Source of the DNA: Urbifossiella limnaea
Lineage (GTDB): Bacteria; Planctomycetota; Planctomycetia; Gemmatales; Gemmataceae
Length of the DNA: 64,000 nt
Direction: 5' to 3'
Assembly: GCF_007747215.1 (NCBI RefSeq)
Contig: NZ_CP036273.1
Span: forward strand, 3,146,322 to 3,210,321
Shown here: one piece after another, positions 40,640 through 49,700 of the stretch
Position numbering within the stretch: the first letter of the stretch is position 1
Layout of the letters: every line of letters begins with the position of its first letter
Notes under the pieces: generated by a model
The model's database searches: none
Seen by the model: only the letters and a program-made list of their open reading frames with translations
What the model was told of the DNA's origin: nothing
Program-made: the position numbers and the translations under genes

Positions 40640-41476
40640 TCACTCCTCGGTCGGCCGCGGCCGGTTGGCCCAGTGCGCCGGCGGCGGGCCGGCCACGACC
40701 ACGCCCTTGTCGGCCCAGCCGAGGTGGGCCGTCACGTCGGACGCGGTGTACCGCAGCGTCAGCCCGCAGCGGCGGCGCGACGACGTGTTCATCTCCGACC
40801 CGTGCAGCAGCAGGTCCGAGTGGAGCGACGCCTCGCCGGCCTTCAACTCGACGTAGACCGGGTCGCCGTACTTTTCGACGCCCGGCACCGTCAGGTTCAG
40901 CACGTTACTCTCGTCCTGCTCGCTCAACTGCCACGTCAGGTGGCCGAGGACGTGCGTCCCGGGGATGACGCGCATGCAGGCGTTGCCACGGTCGGCGTCG
41001 TCGATGGCGAGCCACACCGTCACCGCCTTGCTCGGCGAGAGCGGCCAGTAGCTCGCGTCCTGGTGCCAGCTCACGGCCTTGCCGTCGCCCGGCATCTTGC
41101 AGAAGAAGTGGGACCCCCACGCGATCACGCCCGCCCCCAGCAGGTCCGACACGACCGCGACGATCCGCGGGTTCGTGAGGATGTCCCACACCCGGCCGTG
41201 CCGCAGGTGGGCCGAACTGATCGAGTAACTGTCCTTCCCTTCGGCCGCATATCGGGCCAGCAACTGGTCGAAGTAGCAGCGGATGTCGGCGGCTTCCTCG
41301 GGGCTGAAGAAGCGGAACGGCTTGAGGTAGCCGTCGCGGTTGAATCGCGCAATTTGCTCCGGCGTGAGCACCTTCGGCTGCTCGTTGACCGACGGGTGAA
41401 ACGAGAGGTCGCGCGGGATGTTGGAGAGTTCGTCCTGGCCGAGGACGGCACGGAACGCGGTCGGTGCGGCGTTCAT
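40640..41476 (-). CDS. Phytanoyl-CoA dioxygenase (PhyH) family protein
   Basis: A 278-residue Fe(II)/2-oxoglutarate-dependent oxygenase. The metal triad is seen as His138 and Asp140 in SWHQDASYW and His225 in LLHGSEMN; Arg in SSRRRCGLTLRY should bind 2-oxoglutarate. Typical features also include FNRDGYLKPFRFFSPEE and IPGTHVLGH. The substrate is not predictable, as family members hydroxylate lipids and small metabolites. The ATG at 41476 was chosen because upstream sequence reads poorly and holds a 14-base palindrome at 41511. Confidence 0.86.
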   Translation of the reverse strand: MNAAPTAFRAVLGQDELSNIPRDLSFHPSVNEQPKVLTPEQIARFNRDGYLKPFRFFSPEEAADIRCYFDQLLARYAAEGKDSYSISSAHLRHGRVWDILTNPRIVAVVSDLLGAGVIAWGSHFFCKMPGDGKAVSWHQDASYWPLSPSKAVTVWLAIDDADRGNACMRVIPGTHVLGHLTWQLSEQDESNVLNLTVPGVEKYGDPVYVELKAGEASLHSDLLLHGSEMNTSSRRRCGLTLRYTASDVTAHLGWADKGVVVAGPPPAHWANRPRPTEE

Positions 41477-41510
41477 GGGATGGCTCGGGAGGAGAGACAG
41501 TGGCGAAATT

Positions 41511-41524
41511 GATTCTATAGAATC
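41511..41524. promoter_or_regulatory. 14-base perfect palindrome upstream of PhyH gene
   Basis: GATTCTATAGAATC is a perfect, AT-rich palindrome 35 bases before the ATG at 41476. On the minus strand it contains a TATAGAAT -10-like element, so it may be an operator overlapping the promoter. Confidence 0.45.
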
Positions 41525-41547
41525 GGTGGCGGCGTCGTCCAACACGA

Positions 41548-41575
41548 AAGCCCGGGGACGGCTGTCCCCGGGCTT
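41548..41575 (-). terminator. Terminator hairpin after the metallophosphoesterase gene
   Basis: A 12-base perfect stem, AAGCCCGGGGAC / GTCCCCGGGCTT, has a four-base loop, 19 bases beyond the 41595 stop on the minus strand. It is followed by TTTCGTGTT. It separates the catabolic block from the PhyH gene. Confidence 0.7.
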
Positions 41576-41594
41576 CAACAGCGGCGCCTGACAG

Positions 41595-42641
41595 CTACTT
41601 GGCCGCGACCGGCGCCGTCCACGTCTGCGGCGTCCAGCCGCCGGTCTGGTAGTTGTCCGGCGTCGCGTACTCGCGGACGGTGGTGCGGTCGGCCCCGATC
41701 TCGACGTAGTAGAACGCCTGAGCTTGCATGGCGAAGTGAGACCCGTTGTCCACGTTGAACACCGGGATGCCGGCCGCCGCGGCGCGGTTCGAGCCGTCCC
41801 ACCGGAACACGTTGCGGGCGTGGGTGTGGCCGTAGAACACGGCCGCCACGTTGTACCCCTTCAACACGTCGTGATAGCCCTTCACGTCGGCCGGGTCCCA
41901 CTCGCGGGCGGTCGCCGCGGCGTCGGGCACGTCGGTCGGGCCGGCGTAGCGGAGCATGTCCACGTGGTGCAGGATCACGACCGGCCGGCCGGACGTGCCG
42001 ACCTTTTCGCGTAGGTCGGCGGCGAGGAAGTCGAGGCTGTCCAGCGGCGCATACCGCCGGCGGCGCGTGATGGCCGGTACCTGCCCGACCACGATTCCGA
42101 GCGCGACGCCGTGGACGAGGCCCCAGTCCCAGGAGTAGTGGACGCCGTTTGGCGACACGTTTACGACCCCGGGCCGGCGGCGGTTGCGGGCGGCGATCTG
42201 CTTCACGACGAGACCATCGCCGCGCGGCGAGTCGTGGTTGCCGTGGACCTCGTAGACGGGGAGTTTGAGCCGGCCGTCGGTGCCGGTGAGGCCGAAGTCG
42301 GCGGCGAAGGCGTTCCACTCCGTTTCGTGCGCCGCGACGTTCGGCTTGTCGCCGGTGTCGATCAGGTCGCCGGCGTGGAGGAGGCCGCGCGGCGTGCGCA
42401 CCGTGCCGCCGCCAGCGGTGGCGGGGATGGCGGTGCCAGGGAGGCGGTTGAGCGTATCGACGAGCCGCGTCGTGACCGGCCCCGAGCGCGAGTCGAGTTT
42501 CTTCACGTCCTCGCGGTCGGCGAGGTAGTGCGTATCGCCGACGACGAAGAACGACACCGGCTCGTCGGCGGGCTGCGCACCGACGAGCCCCGGCGCGACG
42601 GCGCCGGCGGCGATGAACTCACGGCGGGAGAGGGCGGGCAT
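41595..42641 (-). CDS. Exported metallophosphoesterase
   Basis: A 348-residue calcineurin-type phosphoesterase with a Tat-like start SRREFIAAGAVAPGLVGA. Dimetal motifs are in order: GDTHYL, GDLID, GNHDS, the ILHHVDML histidine and GHTHARN. It would hydrolyse a phosphoester outside the cytoplasm; the substrate is unknown. GGAG six bases before the ATG supports the start. It is the last gene of a block with DUF1501 and PSCyt/DUF1553 proteins, 14 bases after the DUF1501 gene. Confidence 0.87.
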   Translation of the reverse strand: MPALSRREFIAAGAVAPGLVGAQPADEPVSFFVVGDTHYLADREDVKKLDSRSGPVTTRLVDTLNRLPGTAIPATAGGGTVRTPRGLLHAGDLIDTGDKPNVAAHETEWNAFAADFGLTGTDGRLKLPVYEVHGNHDSPRGDGLVVKQIAARNRRRPGVVNVSPNGVHYSWDWGLVHGVALGIVVGQVPAITRRRRYAPLDSLDFLAADLREKVGTSGRPVVILHHVDMLRYAGPTDVPDAAATAREWDPADVKGYHDVLKGYNVAAVFYGHTHARNVFRWDGSNRAAAAGIPVFNVDNGSHFAMQAQAFYYVEIGADRTTVREYATPDNYQTGGWTPQTWTAPVAAK

Positions 42642-42655
42642 GGGCGCTCCGGGGG

Positions 42656-44128
42656 TCAGATGATTTGGCGGATCGGCTCCGCGCCCTCGACGCCCACCAG
42701 TTTCTGGTCGAGGCCGCCGTAGAAGTAGCTCAGCCGGTTCGGGTCGAGGCCCATCTGGTTGAGAATCGTCGCGTGCAGGTTCTTGACGTGGAACCGGTCC
42801 TCGACGGCGTTGTTCCCCAACTCGTCCGTCTTGCCGACGCTCACGCCGCCCTTGATGCCGCCGCCGGCGAGCCACATCGTGAACCCGTACGAGTTGTGGT
42901 CGCGGCCCGTCCCCTGGGCGTACTCGGCCGTCGGCTGCCGACCGAATTCGCCGCCCCACACCACGATCGTCTCGTCGAGCAGCCCCTTCCGCTTCAAGTC
43001 CTTCAGCAGCCCGGCGACCGGCTTGTCGGTCGCGCCGGCGTGCTTGCCGTGGTTGCGGACCATGTCCGTGTGGGCGTCCCAGTTGTCGTCGTTGTGGGCT
43101 CCGCCGCTGTACACCTGCACGAACCGCACCCCGCGCTCCACGAGCCGGCGGGCGAGGAGGCACTTGCGGCCGAAGTCGTCCGTCTTCTCGTCGCCGATGC
43201 CGTACAGCGCCTTCGTCTCGGCCGTCTCCTGGGCGAAGTCCACGGCCTCGGGGGCGTGCTGCTGCATCTTGAACGCCAGCTCGTAGCTGGCGATGCGAGC
43301 CGCCAACTCGGTGTTGTCGCGGCGCGCGGCCAGGTGCTCCTCGTTCTTCTCCTTCAGCCGGTCGAGCAGGGTGCGCTGTTGCTCGCGGGTGAAGCCGGGT
43401 GGCGGGGCCAGGTCGTGGATCGGGGTGCGGTCGGCGCGGATGACGACGCCCTGGTACGCCGCCGGCATGTAGCCGCTCGACCAGTTCTTCGGCCCGCTGA
43501 TCGGCCCGCCGGTCTTGTCGAGCATGACCACGTACCCGGGCAGGTTCTCGTTCTCACTGCCGAGGCCGTACGTGACCCAGCCGCCGAGGCTCGGGTGGCC
43601 GCTGAGGATGCGGCCGCTGTTCATCATCAAGAGGGCCGAGCCGTGAATCGGGCTCTCGGCGTACAGCGAGTGGACGAACGCGATGTCGTCCACGCAGCTG
43701 CCGACGTTCGGGAACAGGTCGCTGACGAGCTTGCCGCAGCGGCCGTAGGGCTTGAACTGCCACTTCGGGCCGACCACACGTCCCTCGGCCTTGTGGCCGC
43801 CGCGGCCGAACGTGCGCACCGGGATGGTACGGCCGTCGAGCCGATACAGTTCGGGCTTGTGGTCGAACGTATCGACCTGGCTCGGGCCGCCGTAGCAGAA
43901 GATGAAGATGACCGACTTCGCCTTGGCCGGGAACATCGGCGGCTTCGGCGCCATCGGGTTGACGAACGACCGCGGCGGTGCGGCGGGCGCGGGGCCGTCC
44001 TGGGCCGCGGCTCGGGGGAAGAAGCCGTCGCGGTCGAGTTGCGAGGCGAGGGCCAGGCCGGTGAACCCGGCGCCGGCCTCCCACAGAAACTCGCGGCGGG
44101 TGCGGCCGCAGAACTGGTTTCGGGACAT
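42656..44128 (-). CDS. DUF1501 protein (Tat-exported, sulfatase-like fold)
   Basis: A 490-residue protein with a twin-arginine signal (RTRREFLWEAGAGFTGLALAS, RR at 10-11). DUF1501 features include FIFCYGGPSQVDTFDHKP, SGRILSGHPSLGGWVTYGLG, GGAHNDDNWDAH and WGGEFGRQPTAEYAQGTGRDHN near the end. The family is related to alkaline-phosphatase-like metal enzymes, but its activity is not established. In planctomycetes it is almost always paired with a PSCyt1/DUF1549/DUF1553 protein, as here (38 bases upstream). GAGGAG before the ATG fixes the start. Confidence 0.9.
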   Translation of the reverse strand: MSRNQFCGRTRREFLWEAGAGFTGLALASQLDRDGFFPRAAAQDGPAPAAPPRSFVNPMAPKPPMFPAKAKSVIFIFCYGGPSQVDTFDHKPELYRLDGRTIPVRTFGRGGHKAEGRVVGPKWQFKPYGRCGKLVSDLFPNVGSCVDDIAFVHSLYAESPIHGSALLMMNSGRILSGHPSLGGWVTYGLGSENENLPGYVVMLDKTGGPISGPKNWSSGYMPAAYQGVVIRADRTPIHDLAPPPGFTREQQRTLLDRLKEKNEEHLAARRDNTELAARIASYELAFKMQQHAPEAVDFAQETAETKALYGIGDEKTDDFGRKCLLARRLVERGVRFVQVYSGGAHNDDNWDAHTDMVRNHGKHAGATDKPVAGLLKDLKRKGLLDETIVVWGGEFGRQPTAEYAQGTGRDHNSYGFTMWLAGGGIKGGVSVGKTDELGNNAVEDRFHVKNLHATILNQMGLDPNRLSYFYGGLDQKLVGVEGAEPIRQII

Positions 44129-44166
44129 CGATCAACTCCTCGCGGAGGTCGTGTGCGGGCGGGGTG

Positions 44167-46701
44167 TCAGTCGAGGTAGACGAACTCGTTCGTGTTCAGC
44201 AGCAGCAGACAGTACCGGGCCAGCGCCGTGCGCTCGTCCAGCCCGTGGCGCGATCGCTGGTCGTTCACGAACGCCACGTCCTTCGCCACCTCGGCCGGCG
44301 GGGGCGTGCGGCCGGTCGTGAGGCGGACGGCGCGCGTCACCTGCGCGGGAACGTCGCCGGGCGACTCGCGCTGGAGCCGGACCGCGAACGTGACCGCCTG
44401 CTCGTTCGTGAACTCGCCGTTGAGCAATCCGAGCGCCTGTGTCGGCACCGTCGTCGTGTAGCGGACGGGGCAGCTGTTGTCGGTGTCGGCCTGGTCGTGC
44501 GTCGCCAGGATCGGCACTTGCAGCGACCGCTTCACACCGACGTACACCGTGCGGCGGTTCGCCTCGTCGCCCTTCGTCTCCGGCCACCCCTGGCCGGGAA
44601 CCGACTGCCCGGCCAGCACCTCGCGCGGGATCTTCGGGTAGACGCTCGCGCCGAACATCTTCGGGTTCAGCGAGCCGCTGACGGCCAGCACCGAGTCGCG
44701 GACCTCCTCGGCCGTCAGCCGCCGCATCGGGAAGCGCCACAGCCTAGTGTTCGCCGGGTCGGCTCGCAGGTTCGTGTCGTCGCCGGCGGACGCGAGCTGG
44801 TACACGGCCGAGGTCATGATGAGCTTGTGGAGGCGCTTCAGCGTCCAGCCGCCGTCAACGAAGTCGGCGGCGAGCCAGTCGAGCAACTCGGGGTGCGTCG
44901 GAGCCTCGCCGAGCTTGCCGAAGTCGTTCGACGACGGCACGATCCCGCGGCCGAAGTGCCCCTGCCACACGCGGTTCACCATCACCCGTGCGGTCAGCGG
45001 GTTGTCCTTCGACGCGATCCAGTTCGCCAGCACGGTGCGGCGGCCGCTCGTCTTAACGCCAGCCGGCGGTGCGGGGATGGTCGGGTCCGGCACGCCGAGC
45101 ACTTGCGGGAAGCCGGGCTGGACCTCGGCCCCCTTGGCGTGCGGGTTGCCGCGCGGGAGCACGAACACGGCCGGCGGCCGCGGGTCGCAGTTGTTCACCG
45201 ACAACGCGAACTCCTGCCCGAGTGGCCGCGGCCGCTTCTCCAGCTCGGTGCGGTCCTTCTTCAGCGCCACGTAGTCGGCCTTCTCGCGGGCGCTGAGGTA
45301 GCCGGGCACCTTGGCCACCACCTGCGGCCGGTCCGGGCCCTCACTGGCACGCTGGTCCTCGGCGGGCATCTTCTTGATGGCCGCGTCCTCGACAGCCCGC
45401 ATCTTCGTCGTCAGGTCGGCGACCTTCGCCTGCCGCTCCAGCAACTCGGCCTCGTACACCTTCCGCCGCTCGGGCGGGGTGATGTCGGTCATGTTGGTGC
45501 TGGACGACACGCCGCGGGTGTCGCTGAACGGGCGGATGTCGCGGAAGAACGACAGGAACCGATAGTAGTCGGCGTGCGGGAACGGGTCGGCCTTGTGGTC
45601 GTGGCAGCGGTTGCAGTTCAGCGTGATGCCAAGAAACCCCTGGCCGGTCACGGTCACGAGGTCGTCGTAGCCGTCGTAGAGCGCTTGCTTGGGGTCGGCC
45701 GGTTCGTCGTCCCAGATGCCCAGCCGGTAGAACCCGGTGGCGATCACGGCCTCCGGGTTGTACCCGGGCAACTCGTCGCCGGCGAGTTGCTCTTTGACGA
45801 ACACGTCGAACGGCTTGTCCGCGTTGAACGCCCGGATGACGTAGTCGCGGTACCGCCAGGCGTACGGCTTGGGGCCGTCGCGCTCGTAGCCGTTCGTCTC
45901 GGCGTAGCGGACCACGTCGAGCCAGTGGCGGCCCCACTTCTCGCCGTAGTGCGGCGACGCGAGGAGGGCGTCGATCAGCTTCGGCCAGGCGTCCGCCGCC
46001 GGGTCCTTCACGAAGGCGTCCACCTGCTCCGGCGTCGGCGGCAGCCCCCACAGGTCGTAGTAGGCCCGGCGGACGATCGCCGCGCGGTCGGCGGGGCGTA
46101 CGGGGCGCAAATTCTTCTCGTCGAGCTTCGCCAGGACGAAGGCGTCGATCGGCGTCTGGACCCACGCCGGGTTCTTCACCGCCGGCACGGCGGGGCGCTT
46201 CACCGGCTGGAACGCCCAGTAGCGCTTCGCCTCCTCGGTGACGACGCCGCCCTTCTCCTTGTGCTTCGCCCCGCCCTTCGCGGTCAGCTTGTCGGCGGGG
46301 TAAGGAAGGCCGGCGCCGACCCACTTCCGCAGGACGGCGATGTCCTTGTCGGGGAGCTTGCCCTTGGGGGGCATCCGCATCGACTCGTCCTTGTAGTCCA
46401 CGGCCTTGAGGAGCAGGCTGGCGGCGTGGGTCTTCAGGTCCACGGCCGGGCCGGTGTCGCCGCCTTCGAGCACGGATTCGCGCGTGGCGAGGCTGAGGCC
46501 GCCCTTGATCTTCTCGTCCGCGCCGTGGCACTTGAGGCAGTTCGCGGCCAGGATGGGGCGGACTTCCTTCTCGTAAAAGTCCACGTCGGCCTGGGCGAAC
46601 GCCTTCGGCGCGGCGGCGGGCTGACCGCCGGCGTGGCGGACGGTCAGCCCGGCGGCGACGGCCCCGAGGGCGACGGCAGCGGTGAGGCGGGTGCGAAACA
46701 T
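44167..46701 (-). CDS. Planctomycete cytochrome c / DUF1549 / DUF1553 protein
   Basis: An exported 844-residue protein: signal peptide (about 1-25), a PSCyt1 haem domain with CLKCHG near residue 53, DUF1549 (about 180-390, WVQTPIDAFVLAKLDEKNLRP and HWLDVVRYAETNGYERD) and DUF1553 (about 560-815, NPLTARVMVNRVWQGHFGRGIV). It is probably a periplasmic redox protein of polysaccharide breakdown; its chemistry is not known. ATG 46701 starts the signal peptide. It is transcribed with the DUF1501 gene. Confidence 0.9.
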   Translation of the reverse strand: MFRTRLTAAVALGAVAAGLTVRHAGGQPAAAPKAFAQADVDFYEKEVRPILAANCLKCHGADEKIKGGLSLATRESVLEGGDTGPAVDLKTHAASLLLKAVDYKDESMRMPPKGKLPDKDIAVLRKWVGAGLPYPADKLTAKGGAKHKEKGGVVTEEAKRYWAFQPVKRPAVPAVKNPAWVQTPIDAFVLAKLDEKNLRPVRPADRAAIVRRAYYDLWGLPPTPEQVDAFVKDPAADAWPKLIDALLASPHYGEKWGRHWLDVVRYAETNGYERDGPKPYAWRYRDYVIRAFNADKPFDVFVKEQLAGDELPGYNPEAVIATGFYRLGIWDDEPADPKQALYDGYDDLVTVTGQGFLGITLNCNRCHDHKADPFPHADYYRFLSFFRDIRPFSDTRGVSSSTNMTDITPPERRKVYEAELLERQAKVADLTTKMRAVEDAAIKKMPAEDQRASEGPDRPQVVAKVPGYLSAREKADYVALKKDRTELEKRPRPLGQEFALSVNNCDPRPPAVFVLPRGNPHAKGAEVQPGFPQVLGVPDPTIPAPPAGVKTSGRRTVLANWIASKDNPLTARVMVNRVWQGHFGRGIVPSSNDFGKLGEAPTHPELLDWLAADFVDGGWTLKRLHKLIMTSAVYQLASAGDDTNLRADPANTRLWRFPMRRLTAEEVRDSVLAVSGSLNPKMFGASVYPKIPREVLAGQSVPGQGWPETKGDEANRRTVYVGVKRSLQVPILATHDQADTDNSCPVRYTTTVPTQALGLLNGEFTNEQAVTFAVRLQRESPGDVPAQVTRAVRLTTGRTPPPAEVAKDVAFVNDQRSRHGLDERTALARYCLLLLNTNEFVYLD

Positions 46702-46746
46702 GGCAACGTGTCCGGCGGGCGGGAGTGTCACGGGGGTTTCTGGCCG

Positions 46747-46790
46747 CCGCTTGCGGCGTGGCGGCGACTACGCCGCCACGCCGCAAGCGG
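46747..46790. repeat. Perfect 20-base inverted repeat
   Basis: Arms CCGCTTGCGGCGTGGCGGCG and its complement (46747-46766 and 46771-46790) flank a four-base loop between two co-directional minus-strand genes. The CCGCTTGCGGC core recurs in the element at 58776. It lacks a U tract; mRNA stabilisation or partial termination is likely. Confidence 0.72.
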
Positions 46791-46798
46791 ACTCGTCC

Positions 46799-49700
46799 TC
46801 AAGGCGATTCCACGGTCACGGCCATGACGACGGGCGCGCTCGCGTCCGGCCCCTTCACGAACTCGATCGCTCGAATCACCACATCGGGCCGCCGCGGCGT
46901 CACGGCCAGGTAGCGCACCTGCTGTCCGCCGCGCATCCCGAACGCGAACTGCGACCCCGGCACGTCCACCCGCCGGATGTAGTCGGCGAAGTGGACGCCG
47001 TTGACGAGGTCGTGGTCCTCCGTCTTGCCGTCCTCGTAGCGGAGGCGGACCGTCATGCTCACCGACCCCTTCGGGATCGCCGGGAAGTTCCAGCCGCCGA
47101 TCCCGCTGAGCAGGTGGAGCGCCTTCGCCTTCCCGGCGTAGGGGAGCGACACGCTCCTGGGCATGTCCGGGGCGCGCTTGCCGTTCGGGCCGTACAGCAT
47201 CACCGCATTCTTCGTCTTGTCCCCCTGCGGGTCCAACAGCAGGAACGGCACGCCGTTGAACGTCTTCGCCTTCCAGTCGGGGAAGACCAACCGCTCGGCC
47301 GTGCCCGCGTCCTCGAAGAACATCCCCTTCGTCGTCACGACCGTGGCCACGCGGTCGAGCGGCACGGGGACGTACTTCCCCTTCTGCGTCAGGAACTCGA
47401 GCAGGTCCGTCAGCTCGGTCGGGTTGATCTGCTTCTCGAACCCCTCCGGCATCAGCGACTTGTCGGTCTCGGCGAGCGTCTCGATGTCGTCGCGAGAAAG
47501 TGGGTGCCGCTTCCCCTCGGCGTCCACGACCTCCACCGACGTCTTCGTCTCGCCCGCGAGAAGCCCCGTGAGCGAGCGGCCGTCCAGGGTCACGACGCGG
47601 TACGCCTTGTAGTTCCCCTCCACGCTCCGCGACGGGTCGAGGATGTGGATCAGCAGCTCTTCCTTCGGGTGAACCGACATGCCGGTCAGGTCGGGGCCGA
47701 CCTGCGTCCCCTCGCCGGCGTACTTGTGGCACTTCGCACACTGGGCCGTGAACACCGTCTTCCCCTTCGCCACGTCGCCCGCCTTGGAGATGACGTGGTG
47801 CAACTCGTCGATTACCTTCTGCCGGTCCGGGCTCGGCAGTCCGCCGCCGAGGGCGAGGAGTTTCTGCGCCCGCGCGGCGACGGCCTTGTCGGCGTTGTTC
47901 GCCAGCGCCGTCTTCTGGTCGAGGGCGAGGAGGTCGAACCGAAGCTGCCCCTTCTCGACGGCGTCGAGGAAGGCCGCGGCCGAGTCGGGGCGGCCGAGCA
48001 CCAGCCGCAGCGCGGCGGGGCGGGCCGTCGTGGGCAGTTCGCGGAGCCGGCCGACGACCGCTGGGCCGACCGCCTTCGACCGCGACGAACTCAGCGCTTC
48101 GAAGATGCCGGCCGCGACCGCCGGCGGCGTCTGCGGCGTGATCGCGGACAGCAGCTTTGCCGCGGCGTCGTTGTCGTCGGGGCGGAAGTCCATCGCCGCC
48201 TTCGCGGCGTCGATGCGGTCGGCGTCGGCCGCCTTGGCATCGGCGGCGGTGGCGAGGAAGCCGGCAACAACCCCCGCGATCTGGGCGTCGAGCCCCTTTA
48301 CGCCGCCCGCCGCCGCGAACCGTAGGAGCTTGCCGCGGGCGGAGGGGGCGAGCTTGCCGAGGAGGTCGCCGACCGCCTTATCGCCGTCCGGGGTCAGAGT
48401 CAGCGCCTTCCCGGCGGGCCACCCGGCGGCGAGGCCGGCGAGGATGGCATCGTCCGCCTTCGGGTTCGTGCCGAGGCTCCGCAACAGTTGCTCGACGGGC
48501 GACGGCCCCGCGGCCGGCTGGGCCGCCGTACCGCCGGTCGGGGCTCCGACCGGCGCCGGACCGATGCCCTTGGCCGGCGGCGCCTTCGGGTTCGTGGCAA
48601 ACGTCCGCGCCACCAACTCGACCACCTTCGCGGACGCCGGCGGCAGCGTTCGCTCCTTCGGGGTCGCGGCCACGGCCGTCAGGAAGTGTAACGGATGCGC
48701 CACGCCGGCGGCGGCGGTCGCGTCGGCGAGGCCGACCGGTTCGAGGAAGGCTGGGTCGCTCAGGTGCGAAGCGAGCACCCGGCTCAGGTTCGCGGCGTCG
48801 GTCAGGTCGGCGGTGGCGAGGAGGGCCGCGACGCGGACGGGCACGTCCGCGTCGGCGAACGGCGACCGCGGGGCCGTCGCGGGGATCAGCCCGTCGGCGT
48901 GCTCGGTCAACTTCGCCACCAGGCCGAGGTACCCGGCCCGGCGCACGGCCGCGGACGGGTGTGTGACCGCGGCCTGTACGAATTCCGTCAGCCCCTCAGG
49001 CACCGCCCGCGGGCCGCGGAGCCCGGACACGGTCCAGATCGCATGAACGGCGCCGGCATTCAGGCCGGTTTCGTCCACGGACTTGTCCTGCACCAGCTTC
49101 AGAAGCGCCGGCTCGACGTCGCGCTGGCCGCGCTCGACGAGCAACCGCTGGGCGTGGAGGCGCCAGCCGAGGTTCGGGTTCTTCAGCGCCTCGACCAACT
49201 CCAGAGGCGACGCCCCGGCCAACTTCGGGCCGACGTCGGCCTTGCCGTTATGGACGACGCGGTAGATGCGGCCGTGCGTCTTGTCGCGCAACTCGGTCTC
49301 ATAAGCGTTGCCCGGCCCGTTCTTGAACCCTGCTGGTGTCGGGTTGTGTTGGACGATGAAGTTGTACCAGTCGTTCACCCACATGTTCCCGTCCGGCCCT
49401 ACCTGGGCGTCGATCGGGGCGGCCCACTCGTCGTCGCTAGCCAGGATGTTCCAGCCGTAGGTGGCGGCGAACGTGGCCCCGTTCGGGCGAAGGGTGAAGG
49501 CCGCCGTCAGGTGCCCGGTCGGCTCGCTCACGAACGCCGTTCGGTTCCAGTACTCGCGCGGGTAGGTGCGGGCCGTGTACAGGGCGACGTGCGACGCCGC
49601 GGTGAACCCGCCGTGCCAGTCCACCTGGCGCACCTTGTCGGTGATCGGCTCCATGTGGTTGTCGGCGGCGATGTTCGGCAGCGGCCCGGCGCTCAACCCG

